A DNA stretch of 64,000 nucleotides, from contig JADNRZ010000030.1 in the NCBI GenBank assembly GCA_015501605.1, positions 1 to 64,000 on the forward strand, given 5' to 3'. How positions within the stretch are numbered: position 1 is the first letter of the stretch; every line of letters starts with the position of its first letter. Below are positions 1 to 12,071 of this stretch, in pieces. Made by a program: the position numbers and the translations under genes. This DNA is from Panaeolus papilionaceus (taxonomy: Eukaryota; Basidiomycota; Agaricomycetes; Agaricales). Below the pieces are notes generated by a model. It had not been told where the DNA came from. It did not search any database and was given only the letters and a program-made list of their open reading frames with translations.

Positions 1-660
1 GGTCGTCCTCGAGGAAGGTCAGGGTTAGGGCCTTCCGCGAATCTCTCTCTTTGTATTCCGATTCCAGCAAAGGGTGCTGGTCTGATGATTCGAGTTCCTT
101 GGTCTGAATCGCGTGGTTCTCCTTCGAAAGGTCCTCTGTTCTGGAAGAGGCTAGTGTTTCCTTCGACTGAGGAGTAACAGACAGCAGATTCGATGGTAGG
201 AAGCTGGGAAGCAGAGAGAGACGGGGCTTCAGTGAGGTAACGAGGTTCTCCAGTGAACGGGGTTTGGACAGGAGTGTCCCAAGACTGGACATGGGCTTCA
301 GGTTGGACGGTGGTTTCGGTGGTAGTTTCAGTGGCCATTTGAGCGGCGATTTCGGTGCTGAATTTCGGGGTTCGGGTTATTTCTGTTTCTTGTTCGCAAG
401 GAATATCAGGGCCGTCAAGACTTTGATAAAATTCGGGTTCCTCTTCTTTGGGCGAATCGGGTTCTAAATCTTCTGGGATTTGTTCGGGTTGTTCAGTTTC
501 GGTGGCCTTTGTTTTGCCTTTCTTGCTTGACGGTTCAGGTCCTTTAGGGACGGGTCTGGGTGCGAGTTGTCCAACGGTGTTTCTTGGAGAGATAGCTGAG
601 GATCCGGATCGCAGTCGGAAAGTCTTCTTCGGTGGAAAAGCCGTCTTGAGTAGGGGTGAG
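1..660 (-). CDS. partial gag of a family A Ty3/gypsy element (runs off the left edge)
   Basis: The minus strand is open from about position 660 to the window edge (about 220 codons, no stop). Its first residues (LKTA...LRSGS) align with the start of the gag of the related element at 30.9 kb, and it lies directly inside a matching LTR and primer-binding site. Gag forms the particle shell. The visible part is the Pro/Ser/Glu-rich N-terminal region; capsid and zinc-knuckle parts lie outside the window. The first in-frame ATG is only at 338, although the conserved reading frame extends upstream, so the true start is unclear. The element is minus-strand and its body continues to the left. Confidence 0.7.
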
Positions 661-695
661 GACTATCGCGTCAATGACGGATAGTGTACTGGAGA

Positions 696-708
696 TAGCT
701 AGTTCTTT
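696..708 (-). other. self-priming primer-binding site, family A copy 1
   Basis: Directly abutting the LTR on the minus strand is AAAGAACTAGCTA. Its reverse complement lies inside the LTR (plus 913-925), just downstream of a TATA box. The same arrangement occurs in the copy at 30.8 kb. This fits priming by the 5' end of the element's own transcript rather than by a tRNA. Confidence 0.65.
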
Positions 709-1295
709 TGTTACGATAGCTCGACGGGCGCTTGCAGTTAAGACCTTTGAGCTCGTCGTGGTCGAGGTCGAGAGAAGGTTCGTTCGTTCGTTTGCGTGAT
801 AAGTTCAATATCGTTCTAAGAATGCCACTGCGTACACGCGCTACGCTGGTATTGTCTTAGAAGAGAGCAAGAAGAGTAAGATCGTTGTAGAAGTGTTGTT
901 CTATTCAAAGTTAAAGAACTAGCTAAAGAACAATGGTATAAACTACGGGGTTTATATACGTAATAGTGTTGGTCCGTGCGCGGTAGGAGTAAGAGTCAGA
1001 AGACGGGGTGAAAGAATCAGAAAGGAACGTGTATGTGAATATAATAAGTATCGAGTCATAATGGTGAGAGAGATGAGTAAGAAGGTGAGTCATAGATAGG
1101 AAAATGAAGTGGAGCAGCAGCGGAAACGAAGGTGGAGTGGGAGTCGGGGTAAGCGGAAAAGGTGGGGCTTCGGAGATAGGAAATAGACGAAATATAAGTA
1201 CAAAGAGAGATGATAGTACACGATGATAAGATGAAGAGAGATAGTAGTCCTGATAAGATAAGGGAAAGATGAGGAAGAAAAGAGTCGACGTAACA
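709..1295 (-). repeat. 5' LTR, family A gypsy copy 1
   Basis: A 587-bp LTR that in minus orientation runs from TGTTACG to CGTAACA, a 7-bp terminal inverted repeat. It aligns with the 579-bp LTR at 30263-30841. The presumed target duplication would be the 5 bp at 1296-1300 (CATAG), but the partner is outside the window. Confidence 0.8.
951..958 (-). promoter_or_regulatory. LTR TATA box, family A copy 1
   Basis: TATATAAA on the minus strand, about 33 nt upstream of the LTR sequence complementary to the primer-binding site, which should mark the transcript 5' end. Confidence 0.5.
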
Positions 1296-1640
1296 CATAG
1301 TCTACTACTTTTGCTTGTAAATCAACATGAATCAATATATTATATTTTGTGGTACCGTTATTAGGTGCCATTTGCATTCACATCACTTTGACTGCCCACA
1401 TAAGCTCTTGAATTGCAAAAAAGGGATTGTATTCTAGAATCTTATAATCAACAAAAAGTATCACATTGAGTTCTGAGGGAAAGAAATAATTGCAATAGGT
1501 GTTGAGCAGCCACAATGATTGCAGTGAATTGTGAGATTGCACAATAATTGTGAATCGTTGACGCACAGATGATCCCATATCTGAAGTGGTGATGCGCGTT
1601 ACAATCTGTCATTGAACTCACATCACTTGCGAAAACTCAC
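1296..1640. other. intergenic stretch with an 11-bp direct repeat
   Basis: No convincing gene. TCACATCACTT occurs at 1378-1388 and 1618-1628 and could be a target duplication around a 229-bp insertion, but the inner ends are not inverted repeats. A 66-codon minus-strand frame (1378-1578) inside it matches nothing I recognise. Confidence 0.3.
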
Positions 1641-1904
1641 ATGGTATTTCACCTGATCACACCCCCTGGCAATATCCTCCCTGATTCGCTGATGTGGAAT
1701 GTCGAACCCATCCGGTCGTGGCTGGAATCAGACCACTACCCGTTTCTACGGAACAATCGGTATAATCAGATCCTGATACCCGGTATTCCAGAACTTGCAA
1801 TGTATAGAGGACATCGCAAGAGGAGCCTTGATTTGCCTTGGCCACCTGTACAGGCAGTGTTGTGCCCCTGCGGTTGGATTGATTTTGTCTATCCAGATAA
1901 TTAG
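1641..1904 (+). pseudogene. relic of a NACHT-protein C-terminus
   Basis: The frame contains FLRN..Y.QILIP.IPELAM and ends in AVLCPCGWIDFV, the same C-terminal block as the complete NACHT gene at 7453-10264 (FLRNSDYSQILIPCIPELAM ... AVLCPCGWIDFV). The P-loop and everything N-terminal to this block are missing, so it is a truncated copy left by the segmental duplication. It keeps the stop codon in the equivalent place. Confidence 0.7.
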
Positions 1905-3522
1905 AATCAGTTTGTTCCACATTTTGATTTGCATATTTTACTAGTAGTCATGTAGATAAAATGATTTGAACACACTCCTCTTGCAATTCCTGGTGGTGCC
2001 AATTTCTCGCATGACTTGGGGCTAGAAATGGACGAATGCCACTCATTCTATCCCTTACGTGCTGCTCGTATTTCAACCTTCCAACCGCCGCCGGCTTCTA
2101 AAAATAGAAGCCTACTGGTGGAGATAAAGGTAGAAATGGTTATTATCATTATCGGCATCGACAGCATCAATTCTCACGGCCAAGTATTTGCTCACGACGC
2201 ACAGACCATGCCTGTGTGTCTCTCTGGTTGTCTCTTACCATGAACTTCTGTGAGCATCTCTGTTGGGGCTGGATTCTTCTGCGCTATTAATTGCGTTTGT
2301 AAAATAACCTAGGTTTATAACAGTTCAGCTACACTAGTAGAACGTCAGCGTTGATGATGACATCTGTGATTTAAATTTACGGTGAGTTTATCTCTGTCTG
2401 TCGCTCACCAGCTCACCAGCTCACAAAAATTCATAGTACAGTCATGTCATCTTTATTCAATGAATCTGTCTATGTCGACACAGATATACCGTCTTTTGAA
2501 GGGCGGTTCCAACGAATGTCAAAGCATGCGAATGAGTTTGTTGTGCCTCGCATCCATGGTCAATCACACCTTTCAACTGTCGGTTCTGTAGTTCCTCATT
2601 CATCCAACCATGCTTACGGCAATGATCTGGCTTGAGAGTTTCAGCTGCTTCTCGGATGCTTGTCGCTGCTGGGTTTGGATTTCAGAGCCATACATTCACA
2701 GGTGAAAAAACGCCAGCGGAACGAGGATTTGAAGCCACTTGGAACCCTTTTCACCCCAGGCCTCTCTATGTCATTACCATCGTCGCCCTCTTTATCTCTT
2801 ACCCTGTCGGCCTTCTGCTTTATCTTCTTCTCAAACGTCTATTATTACACCAAGCGTTCCCCCTGCTTATCACAGCTATAGAAGCTCGCCAGAGCTTTGC
2901 GGTCGACGCAACCCCAACTCAACTGTGACGCTGTGTTGAACATTCTTGTTCTAATTTTATTTGGTCAATGTATTTGTTCCCTGGTTTGATGTTGGATGTC
3001 GGTGACGTTGACGGGAACGTCGTTGTTCCATCAATCGTCAATTGCATCGCTTCTGCCCTTTATCCATTTCTTCTCCTCAATGGCATTGTTTCTATTTCAT
3101 GTTCTTGATAACGTCCTCCTTCTCAATCGGGCTCAACGCGACTCTTATTTTCATTTCAACTCTACTCCTTTACCCAAGGTGTTCCTTCACCCATACATCC
3201 TCTGGTTGCGTCGCTTCCTCTGTTCATTCCTTTTTGTTTCCCTCCCTACTTTTTTATTCCTTGAACGGGCCGCGACTGAACCACGTTGTACTTGATATTC
3301 TTGGATTTTACGTTGTGCATGGCGTTCAAATTGGATCTCATCTCTCTCTCTTCTATTCATTCATGCATTTAACTAATGATTCCCTCCCGTCTTCTCGACG
3401 TCCTACCCTTACCCCTCTTTTTTCACTTATTCTACCTTGTACACGCGCATATACTAACCCAAACTTTCACCCCTATTATACAGACACACAGCCCTAGACT
3501 CTTCCAACCTCCCTAACCTCTC

Positions 3523-4541
3523 ATGACTCGCCCCTCAAGGGCCTGCTCCATGTCCTCCGCTACCCAATCCGCCTCCTCGGCGCCCAAAATGACCAAAAGC
3601 ACGCAAATGGGCCTGCGCATAACACTTGCAGTGGTGTGTACAATATTTAGGCTGGGTGTTATTTATGGGGGGTGGTAGTATTGGAGGAAAAGGAAGAGGA
3701 GGGTGGATAGTGTTATTATTGAGGATGCGGAGGGGATAGGGATCGGGTTGAATGGGAGTGGAGCAGGGGGAGGAAGAATGATAGGGCCTGATGGGATGTC
3801 TTCATCACAGCTGCCGATGAGCGCCGCTGCGAATGCGTCTGGTCCCTTTTCTGTTATTCCTGGTGCTACCTCCTCCTTACCCAACTCCACCTCTGCGTTC
3901 TCTAACGATGGCACTGCCACCAAGGCCAACGGAACGTCAAAGTCCAATCGCTGCCCATCCAAACCACGCCCCTGGGGTGCCTTTTCACCTACCCGACCTT
4001 CAATAGACGTGAGCTCGCTGGATGAAGATGACCCGCCGCCTCTCATCACACTCTCTAATGACTCTTCGTCGTCTTCACTATCATTCAATCACGCTTCGGG
4101 GTCAGGATCGGGATCTGGAAGCACGTCGCCGCCTAGACGAATGCGACCTGCACCCCCGATTCCTGCGGAGAGGGCTTCTGTACAGGGAAGGGGTATGAAC
4201 ATGGCAGGAACACTGTTGAGAGGGGGTTGAGTACGATCCCCGATGGACAGGGATTGGGAAAGCCTCTGGTGCCAGTGAAGGTTTATAGGCCGTCGCCTTT
4301 GAGTCCTAATCCACCTTCGGGTGTGAATGAAGGGGACGCGGGTAGTGGACAATCTACATGGTCGATTTTGAGTGCGACGAGTCTGGGAAGTGGGAATCCA
4401 GGGGGGTTGGTTAAGCCAAGTGTGTCGGAGAAACTTAGTTGGGTGGTGCCTGCAGTGCCATCTCAGACGATACCTACGAGTCAAGTGAGTGTGACCAGTC
4501 CACATTCACAAATAAACCCAGTGTCACGTTCGGCGACGTAG
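3523..4541 (+). pseudogene. Ser/Pro-rich single-pass membrane protein, copy A (disrupted)
   Basis: From the ATG at 3523 one frame runs to 4230, broken by one TAG at 3676. The last coding stretch (4227-4541) lies in another frame, so there is also a frameshift. The layout is a short Ser-rich N-terminus, a hydrophobic segment (around ITLAVVCTIF..LGVIYG), then a WRKRKRR stop-transfer cluster, followed by a long Ser/Pro/Gly-rich tail with SIDVSSLDEDD and PPRRMRPAPPIP. The TAG falls where a second Trp before YWRKRK would be expected, consistent with TGG to TAG. A single-pass protein with a disordered cytosolic tail is inferred. The family is not recognised. A paralogue lies at 12072-12976. Confidence 0.55.
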
Positions 4542-5308
4542 CAGATGCAGAGAAGTGGGAGGGAGGAAGTCGACGCAGAGTATGAGGAGAAGGGCGGTTG
4601 ATGAGGCGGATGAGCAGTGACGTGTGTCGCATGTGGCGCGCCCCTTTTACTTTCTTTTGTTGTTATGATTGGACATTGAGATAGGAGTTCGAGGTTATTT
4701 TTGGATAGATGTTTCGTCGACTTTTGATTGAACGTTGTTCCAATTGATTTTACTTCTATTTTGCCTTGTATATTGTTTTGTATATCCCTTTTGCATTCTC
4801 GTTCATTCGCATGGAGTCTTCATTCTTATTTCATACATTCATACATTCTTCTCAATTTTCTCTCTTCACTCGTTTCTCATTCCCCTTCATCATCGTCATG
4901 GTGTCGTTCCCTACGGCCTGTTTCATTCCCTCTCTTCCCGCTTTCCCTTCCGTTTCCCTTTTTCAATCCCCTGTCCCAAATAGTTGAAATACATGCAATT
5001 CATTCCGTCGACTCCTGTGCACACCTACCAATTACAATATACGTTCACGACACCCATGCCTCTACCCTACTACCAATATTGTTACCATAACTATGTACAC
5101 AAGCTCAACACTGGCATTTACATCTCAAACCCGATTTATCAGATTCGTCATGCAATCAATTAAATAATCAATGGCGCCGGCAAGCAGCATGGCCCGCAAC
5201 CAGTCTATGTCAAGCTTTATGTAGTATTATGAGTATCGCCTCGAAATATGTTATTCGACGCCCAGCAATAAGATAGCCCCTCAAAAATTCATTATCAGAT
5301 AATTAGCC

Positions 5309-5913
5309 ACCCCCACTCGTCGTCAACCAAGGTTGACTCCTCCTGGGGTTGGCGTAAGAATACTAAACTTTGATTACTGTTACTGTTTCTCGATTCACGG
5401 CTCAAAACTAAGGAGGCTACATTCCCATGAGGATTTCAACCTTGGTTGAAGACAAGGGGGAGAGAAGAAGCAATGAATAGCACTGGTGTCTGATAGTATT
5501 ATGATTACCATAATTTACAACTTGAACTAATGTCCTCTGAGGGGAGATTATATCTTCTCCGACCTGTTCTTTCATGAAGTTGAACGTAACGTTGAGCCGT
5601 GACGCGTGAAACTTTGACAAAATTAGGGGCATTCAGGTTTTGTCCCCGCTACCTTTAGGTAGTGGGTTTTAGTGGAATGTTCGGAGAAATTTTGGCAGAG
5701 GATTTGAATGTGGCTATGCTAGCAAGCCCATTTAGAAATTGAATCCCACTATTCGGTGATTAGTGGCTGTGCCTAAATTCAAGCTCGCAGAGTCGAAGCA
5801 AAGTCAACGCTCTTCAAAACTAACACGAAGCAAGGTTGGATGACAAACGCTTCTATGTACATGTGAGCGCCAGGAGGAGTCAACCGAAGGTTGACGACGA
5901 GTGGTGGTCATAT
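5309..5913. repeat. MITE-like pair of about 35-bp inverted repeats
   Basis: The left arm (5309-5345, containing CTCGTCGTCAACC and GGTTGACTCCTCCTGG) is the near-perfect inverse of the right arm (5869-5913). The interior has no coding capacity. I found no clear target duplication, so the element type is unassigned. Confidence 0.45.
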
Positions 5914-6425
5914 TTCCTGTATTTTTCAAGCCCGAATTCTGTGTTCAATAATGTCAATGTGGTTAGTATGGCCTGTAGTACAAGCACCACCGAGTGTAAT
6001 AACGATAGGTTACTCAAATATTCTTGATTTTCTTGGCATTCCTTGCATCAGCAATTCCTGGTTTTCGGAGCTGTCTCGCTGATTCAATATACGTCTTTGG
6101 ATTAATTGATTTTGATTACACCAATTATCATACTGAAATAATAAATGTTACATATTAAACAGCTTTCAATCCAACTCTTCAAACTACTTGACTTTGTGTG
6201 CAGATATATACAAACACAATTGTTCCTAGCCTGAGTGTCGATTGGTTTAAAGTATCAATGTTCTATAAAGAGCAGGCTTTTTGGTAGCGGGCTATGCCGC
6301 TAGTCGGCGCTATCGTTATCATCAAATGCTTACAAATGTCCTTAGTACAGCCACTTCAAATCCACCAGCCATATTTTAGCCGACAGATTCGCTAAGACCC
6401 TCTACCTACGGTAGCGGGGATACTT
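5641..6425. repeat. second inverted-repeat pair (CCCCGCTACC...TAGGTAG)
   Basis: TCCCCGCTACCTTTAGGTAG at 5643 is matched in reverse near 6400-6421, where the spacing differs by one or two bases. A third related GGTAGCGGGC site lies at 6283. The pair overlaps the other pair (5309-5913) in an interleaved rather than nested way. Confidence 0.35.
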
Positions 6426-7452
6426 CACTTTTTGCGTTAAAATTTCTCCAAGTTGTTTTATCGATAAATCATGTTGCTTTTCTACTCCTTCCCTTCTGTT
6501 CTCCTCTCGAATCAAGTTTTGAATTTTGTTTTAGAGCCTCGTTGAATAGAGTTATATGAATGCACTTTGGATTTTTATTGGTTATATGGAGGTAGTTTAT
6601 GGCGCTTTCTGTTACGAATTGAATTGAATTGAATTCAGTCGAGAAAGATATCCAACATATCTCGTTGTTTTCTGTTTTCTGCGCTTTGAGCGGAGCATTT
6701 TGCAGTGCGCAGGAGCGCAACGGCTGATAAGGACGAAGTGGCCTTGAGCTTCCGTCGTTAAAGGTTGTGATTGACGTCTTGAGCGAATGATGTCACTCGG
6801 GTGAATTGAGTTGAGGTTGGGTAAGCTCCGCGTCGATCGCTCAATGTCATCTCCATGGAAGGTCATATGTTTATCAGGAGAACGGGAACGGTGCTATGTT
6901 TATTAGTGTCTTATCGTACCCTCTATCGCCGTTGCAGTTGTGATGTTATTTTACATGCACTGAGGGAGGATAAGCATGAATCGTGTTGAGAACACGTTCT
7001 TAGGTGCATATGGGACATCGATACCAGCTTGAAATTCGACACTCTTTCAACAATGGCATGACAATGACAATGACACGCGTCATGAGATGGGAGGGGATCA
7101 GTACTAATGCTTAGAGTTGTTTCTACAGATAGACTAGCGAAGCGCAAACATAAATGCTTGAAAGTGTCCTCATTTGACTCCCTGAAAAATATCGCCTTTG
7201 AGGTGATCCCAAGCAATGCGAGGATATAGAACACGGACAGAGAAATGCATTCTAGTATTCCCTGGCAATCGGTGAACGATACACAGCCATATCATAGAGA
7301 AGCAATGCCCACCTGTCGAACGTGTATTTCCATCGTTCTAAAATCATGCCATAGCACTGCACGTGCGACACAACGGTGGACACCGCCTCAAATGGTCGTA
7401 CTATAAGTGCGCGACCGATACTACGGTGGGCCTGTGCAAAGTCTCATCGCCC

Positions 7453-10264
7453 ATGTCTTCTGGGACACCCATCATCTCGCCCCAGGTGCTACCTGCGGGA
7501 AATCGAATACTAATCAATCAACCCACGTACAATGTCCAGCAAATAACCAACTCCAATGGTATGTACCAAGCTGTATCCTCATAGAAATCACACTGAAACC
7601 TATTCACAAGACCCAGCATTCCGACTTCTCTCTGATCATATCTGTGTCGCTGCCTACGATAACTCGGACCAAGTGGATCAGACGAAATGCTACCCCGGAA
7701 CGAGAACTCTCTTGCTTGAGCGTCTAGAGAACTGGCTTTCTGTACCAGGGAACGCTCGTCGTCTGCTGACCTGGCTCGATGGACCAATGGGATCCGGAAA
7801 AACTGCAGTCGCGAGTACAATGGCGGAGCGTGTGTCCGCGAACAAGAAACTCCTTGGTACCTTCATATTCAGGCGAGGACAACCTGGAAGGAGTGACGCC
7901 ACGCGCTTTGTAACTACACTCGCATATCAAATGGCATTATCCATTCCTCTCGTGCGCCCGCATATCGAAGACCAGCTCAATCACGATCCATCCATTCTCC
8001 AACAGTCGCTCTCTCGCCAACTTGACCTGCTAATTCTGGAACCCCTTCGGAAAATGCGATCACAACACCCTGGTATCGACCCTACAACACATGCGAACCT
8101 CATCATCGTGGATGGATTGGACGAGTGCGGTGCGGACCAGGAATCGGGGAGGGAAGAAATGCAAACCAGAGTCTTGGATCTCCTTCATCGCCTCGCTTTA
8201 TCTCAGGACGTGCTTCCGTTCGCCATTCTGATACACAGTCGACCCGAGAAGCACATCAAGAACTGGTTCAGTCTGCAATCGCACGAGAAGATGACAAATC
8301 GGTTAACCCTGGATGCGTCGTATAAACCAGACGATGATATCCGATTATTTGTGACACAAAGCTTCCTCAAAATCCTCGATGTCCACCCTAGTCGGGATCT
8401 TCTACCAACCGGCTGGCCTTTCGAAATAACGAATTCTGCTGGTTACCCCATGGAAGCCATTGAGACCATGGTGCGCCGTTCCTCGGGGCAGTTTATCTAT
8501 GCAGCTGTTGCCATGAAATTCATCGCATCTCAGCATTATCGTCCCGATAAGCGTCTGCTCTCTGTCCTTTCGTCCAACGATCATGATTCTCCCGATGCAC
8601 CAAATGCCATTATTGACTCCCTCTATGCTCAGGTTTTGAATTCTACTGTCGAGCCAGAGACAGTGAAGCAGGCTTTGGCATTCCAAAAAATTGCCTCTAG
8701 CTTGTTCCCTTTTCCAAATTTCCCACTTAGCAGAATTTTATCCATGCTATCTATCTCGAAGCAGGATTTTCATCATTGTCTCCAGCAGTTGGAATCGCTG
8801 CTGACCCTGCAGAAGCCTTTCCTCAAATTTCACCATTCATCATTTGGTGAATTTCTAGAAGACCCCACTCGCTCAGCTGGGTGGTTCATTGATTACAACC
8901 AGTACCGTTCGCGTTTTGCTTTGCATTCTCTGAGGCTTTTTCGCGACGGTATGCATCATAACCACTTTAATAGCCCGAATATTCACTTGCACGACATATT
9001 TTCTTCCAGAACCCTATGTTGGCGCACAGATATCTTTCCTTCGCCTCACGCGTCTTGTTTTAGCGTCCGACTTCGATGCAGTGTCAACAGATGTGCAGCA
9101 AGAACTGGAGCGTTTTTGTGACTTTCCCAACTCATCGTATCGTGCATCTGTCGAGCGCTTCCTCTCTCAAGTGCCCCTCAGCACCTTCATCAGGCTAACT
9201 CAAGCGATGTTCTCTCTCGGGGTTGAATCCCCCGTTTATTGTTCGGGGCCAGGATACACATTGTTCGCTCATCTTGCCGCATTGATAAAGCCGCATATAC
9301 AGCCACACCTCAAAGACCCAGATTCATTCGCTCATTTCCTCTGTTGGGCCACCTATGTTCCTGGTAGCAGACTGTCAACTCGTGCGTGTGATTTATTTGT
9401 GGTCTCTTCCGGATATTCATTCACGAATGTAATAGAGGCCCACGATATTGCTTCGTCCAACCATCGCTGGCCTGCTGACCTTCGTCATATCGTGCTCGCC
9501 ATGACAGTATTGCAAGATGACTTTGTTTTTGCTTCGGGCTTTAGCTACTGGAAATTCTGCACCCTCTTCTCCATTCCCTCAATGAACTTCCTAAACAGTG
9601 CGTTGCTGATAGTCCTCAAGTCACTAGAGCTTGGGCTTCGTGGTTCCACGAGGTACGTCCAGAAGCTACATTCCCAAGTCTCTGATGACCTTGCTAATCC
9701 ATGTCATACTGTGACCGGTTCATGATCAGGTGGAAATACCCACAAGTCGAGGTCACAGAGTGGTGGAAGGGACCTCGTGATAGAGAAATCTTCGCGAAGA
9801 TATTTCGGGAAATAGACGTCCCACCTGATATTTGGATTTATGCCATGGATTGTGAGCAAACGTTTCAGGATGATTTTCGCCACAACATCCAAAATTTCCT
9901 TGTGAGGTATCTTCGCTCTGGGCCGTTTTTTAAATACTCATCTGCAGTTCAGGGTTTTGGTGATGAATACCGCTATGAGAGAAGCCTATTTCGACGCCTT
10001 CACAATCCACAATCCACTCCCGAAGCAGGAGTTGTGTCACCCCTTGGTGTTGCCCTAGCCGAATGCACATGCAATGTAGACACCTTCGAGCAGGGATCAG
10101 TGTACTACTGGTTTCTACGAAACAGTGACTACAGTCAGATCCTGATACCCTGTATTCCAGAGCTTGCAATGCATGTATCATTTTTGTGGGATGACGATTT
10201 TTTTCACTTCCCAACTGTGAAGGCAGTGTTGTGCCCCTGCGGTTGGATTGACTTTGTCCCTTGA
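7453..10264 (+). CDS. NACHT-domain P-loop NTPase (four exons, 873 aa)
   Basis: Proposed exons are 7453-7558, 7611-8948, 9010-9652 and 9730-10264. Each intron is GT...AG (52, 61 and 77 bp) and keeps phase, giving 873 codons with no stop. The N-terminal piece (NRILINQPTYNVQQITN) resembles the short leader of agaricomycete NACHT proteins. The linker (CYPGTRTLLLERLENWL) is followed by Walker A GPMGSGKT at about residues 93-100 and Walker B LIIVDGLDECG at about 199-209. The C-terminal half is helical-looking and unassigned, ending CPCGWIDFV. STAND-type NACHT ATPases act as signalling switches, and in fungi some mediate non-self recognition; the ligand is unknown here. I saw no WD40, ankyrin or TPR repeats at the C-terminus. 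ATG 7453 was chosen as the first ATG that stays in frame through intron 1. The gene's C-terminus is duplicated at 1641. Confidence 0.8.
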
Positions 10265-12071
10265 TTACAGATATTTAGAATTAGTTTGTTCCACATTTTG
10301 ATTTACGTGTCATAGCATTAGTCATGTAGATGAAATGATTCAAGTAGAGGCTCTCGTACTTTCCGGCGGTGACAAACCCGCACGACTTGGGGCCAGGAAT
10401 CGACGAACGGTGCTGATACCATGCCTGCGGCCTTGATATCCTGTACTTGCTGCTCGTATTTCAACTCTTCGACCAGTGCCCTTTCTGCAAACTTCAGCTC
10501 TACCGAGACGCAACCACCAAAGGCTGCGATAGATATTATGACTATCGGCATTAACGGCATCAATTCTCACACCAAAAAGTATTCGGATACGATGCACAGA
10601 CCATGTTCGCGTCTCTAGTTGTCTCCTGCTCTGAACTTCTCTGGACCTCTTGTTGAGTTTTTCTGCACCATTGACTACTTGCATTTATAAACAAACTGGT
10701 TCGATAATGCCTTGGCTGTAACTCTGGACATGATGCTTCAGCCTCATTTGTAGTTCATCAATTTAAACATTGACGACGATCTCCATGATTTAAATTCATG
10801 GTGGATTTATTCTCCGTCTCTCGCTCTCCAGTCCACAAGCTAAAAAAATTTGTAGTACATTTCTAGCATTCTTATTCATTGAATCCACATCTGCCTACAC
10901 GGACACGCAGCAGTTGACGAATGTTGGTGCACGAGAATCAATTGGTGACGCGTCGCATCCATGGTCGAATTCGGCCAAGGGCGTTGTTGTCGCTTTGTTT
11001 TTTTATATTTTGGTTTCATTCTCAACCGTATTTTGTTCACTCAGTTACATCCTCCCTCTGCGCCCAGGCTAAAGACGTCTACATCGAATTCTGGACTACC
11101 TTCTGGCCACCCCTCTCTACCTCGCTCGCCCATGGCGGCGGTCCCCCGCCGTCCATGTCGACCTCCAAGACCACACTACCCGTCGTAGACGATCAGGGCG
11201 CGGAGACGGTTCAGTCAGCGCCTGTGTGGAATTCGGGTAAGCTGGAATACGCTCATTATTGGGACGTGACCGAGGAAGAATATTATTGTCGTTGATACAT
11301 TGGTGTGAGTCTTGTATCTTTGTTCCTCCTTTTGTTTTTGCGCTTGGGTCTGCGGGTTGAGGGTTGGATGAAGTCTTATGTTGACTTTATGAGATTGTCC
11401 GAATCGACAGTGGGCTCCCTTGTCCATTCAACGACTCTCCGCTGTTGTTCCATTTTTTCCCCTCTTGGTTGAACACAACCCAACTGTTACCTTGCCTCAA
11501 ACTTTCTTGTTCACTTTTCCATTTATTCTTTTTATTCAATCGCTGGTTTCGCCCTTCCGCCTTGCTGTATTTCCTCTTCTCTACCCATTCTTGATTGCTC
11601 TGAATGACGTTAAACGTTGGTGACGTTGACTTTAATGTCGTTTTTCGATTAATCGTCAATTGTGTCGCTTCCGTTGTTCATTCCTTCTTGTTTTCCTCAG
11701 TACTTTTTATTATTTGAACGCGCCGCAACTGTACGACGTTCCGAGTTTGATCTTATCTACCCGTTTTCTATCCATTTATTCGTTCATAGAACTATTCACT
11801 CTCGTCTCCTTGATCACCTCACACATACTCTCCCTCCCCTATTCAACCTTTCTACGCTCGCCTATACGAAGCCAAACTTTCACCCCTATCGCTATATGGA
11901 TGTAAAGCCCTCGATTCATTCGACTTCCCTAACCACCCCCTCCCACCACACCCACAACTCACTCCTCAACACTTCGCTCCGTCCCATCAACCACAAAATC
12001 CGCATCCACAGGGCCTACGACTATGATATATATATATCTTTTTATCTACGCCAACAGGACCGAGTATAACG
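10265..12071. other. spacer between the NACHT gene and membrane-protein pseudogene
   Basis: No firmly supportable gene. A frame at 10921-11295 contains a hydrophobic start and ends YAHYWDVTEEEYYCR. It could be an exon of the downstream decayed gene, but no partner exon is clear. 11660-12070 is C/T-rich, promoter-like sequence that mirrors 3040-3500 of the other copy. Confidence 0.35.

Larger units (their letters stand above)
1641..5100 (+). repeat. segmental duplication, copy A (NACHT 3' end plus membrane-protein pseudogene)
   Basis: This segment parallels 10050-13430 throughout: the NACHT C-terminus, the spacer with similar phrases near 1905-2060 and 10270-10400 and near 2380-2560 and 10790-10900, the Ser/Pro-rich pseudogene, and the shared 3' flank (4640-5090 versus 12980-13420). 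The copies are clearly diverged, so the duplication is old. Copy A has lost all but the last part of NACHT. Confidence 0.75.
5101..7452. other. intergenic region between duplicated segments
   Basis: No gene I can support. Short open frames on both strands (for example minus 6923-7234) lack recognisable domains. Two interleaved inverted-repeat pairs lie here and are listed separately. The NACHT gene promoter must lie at the right end. Confidence 0.4.
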
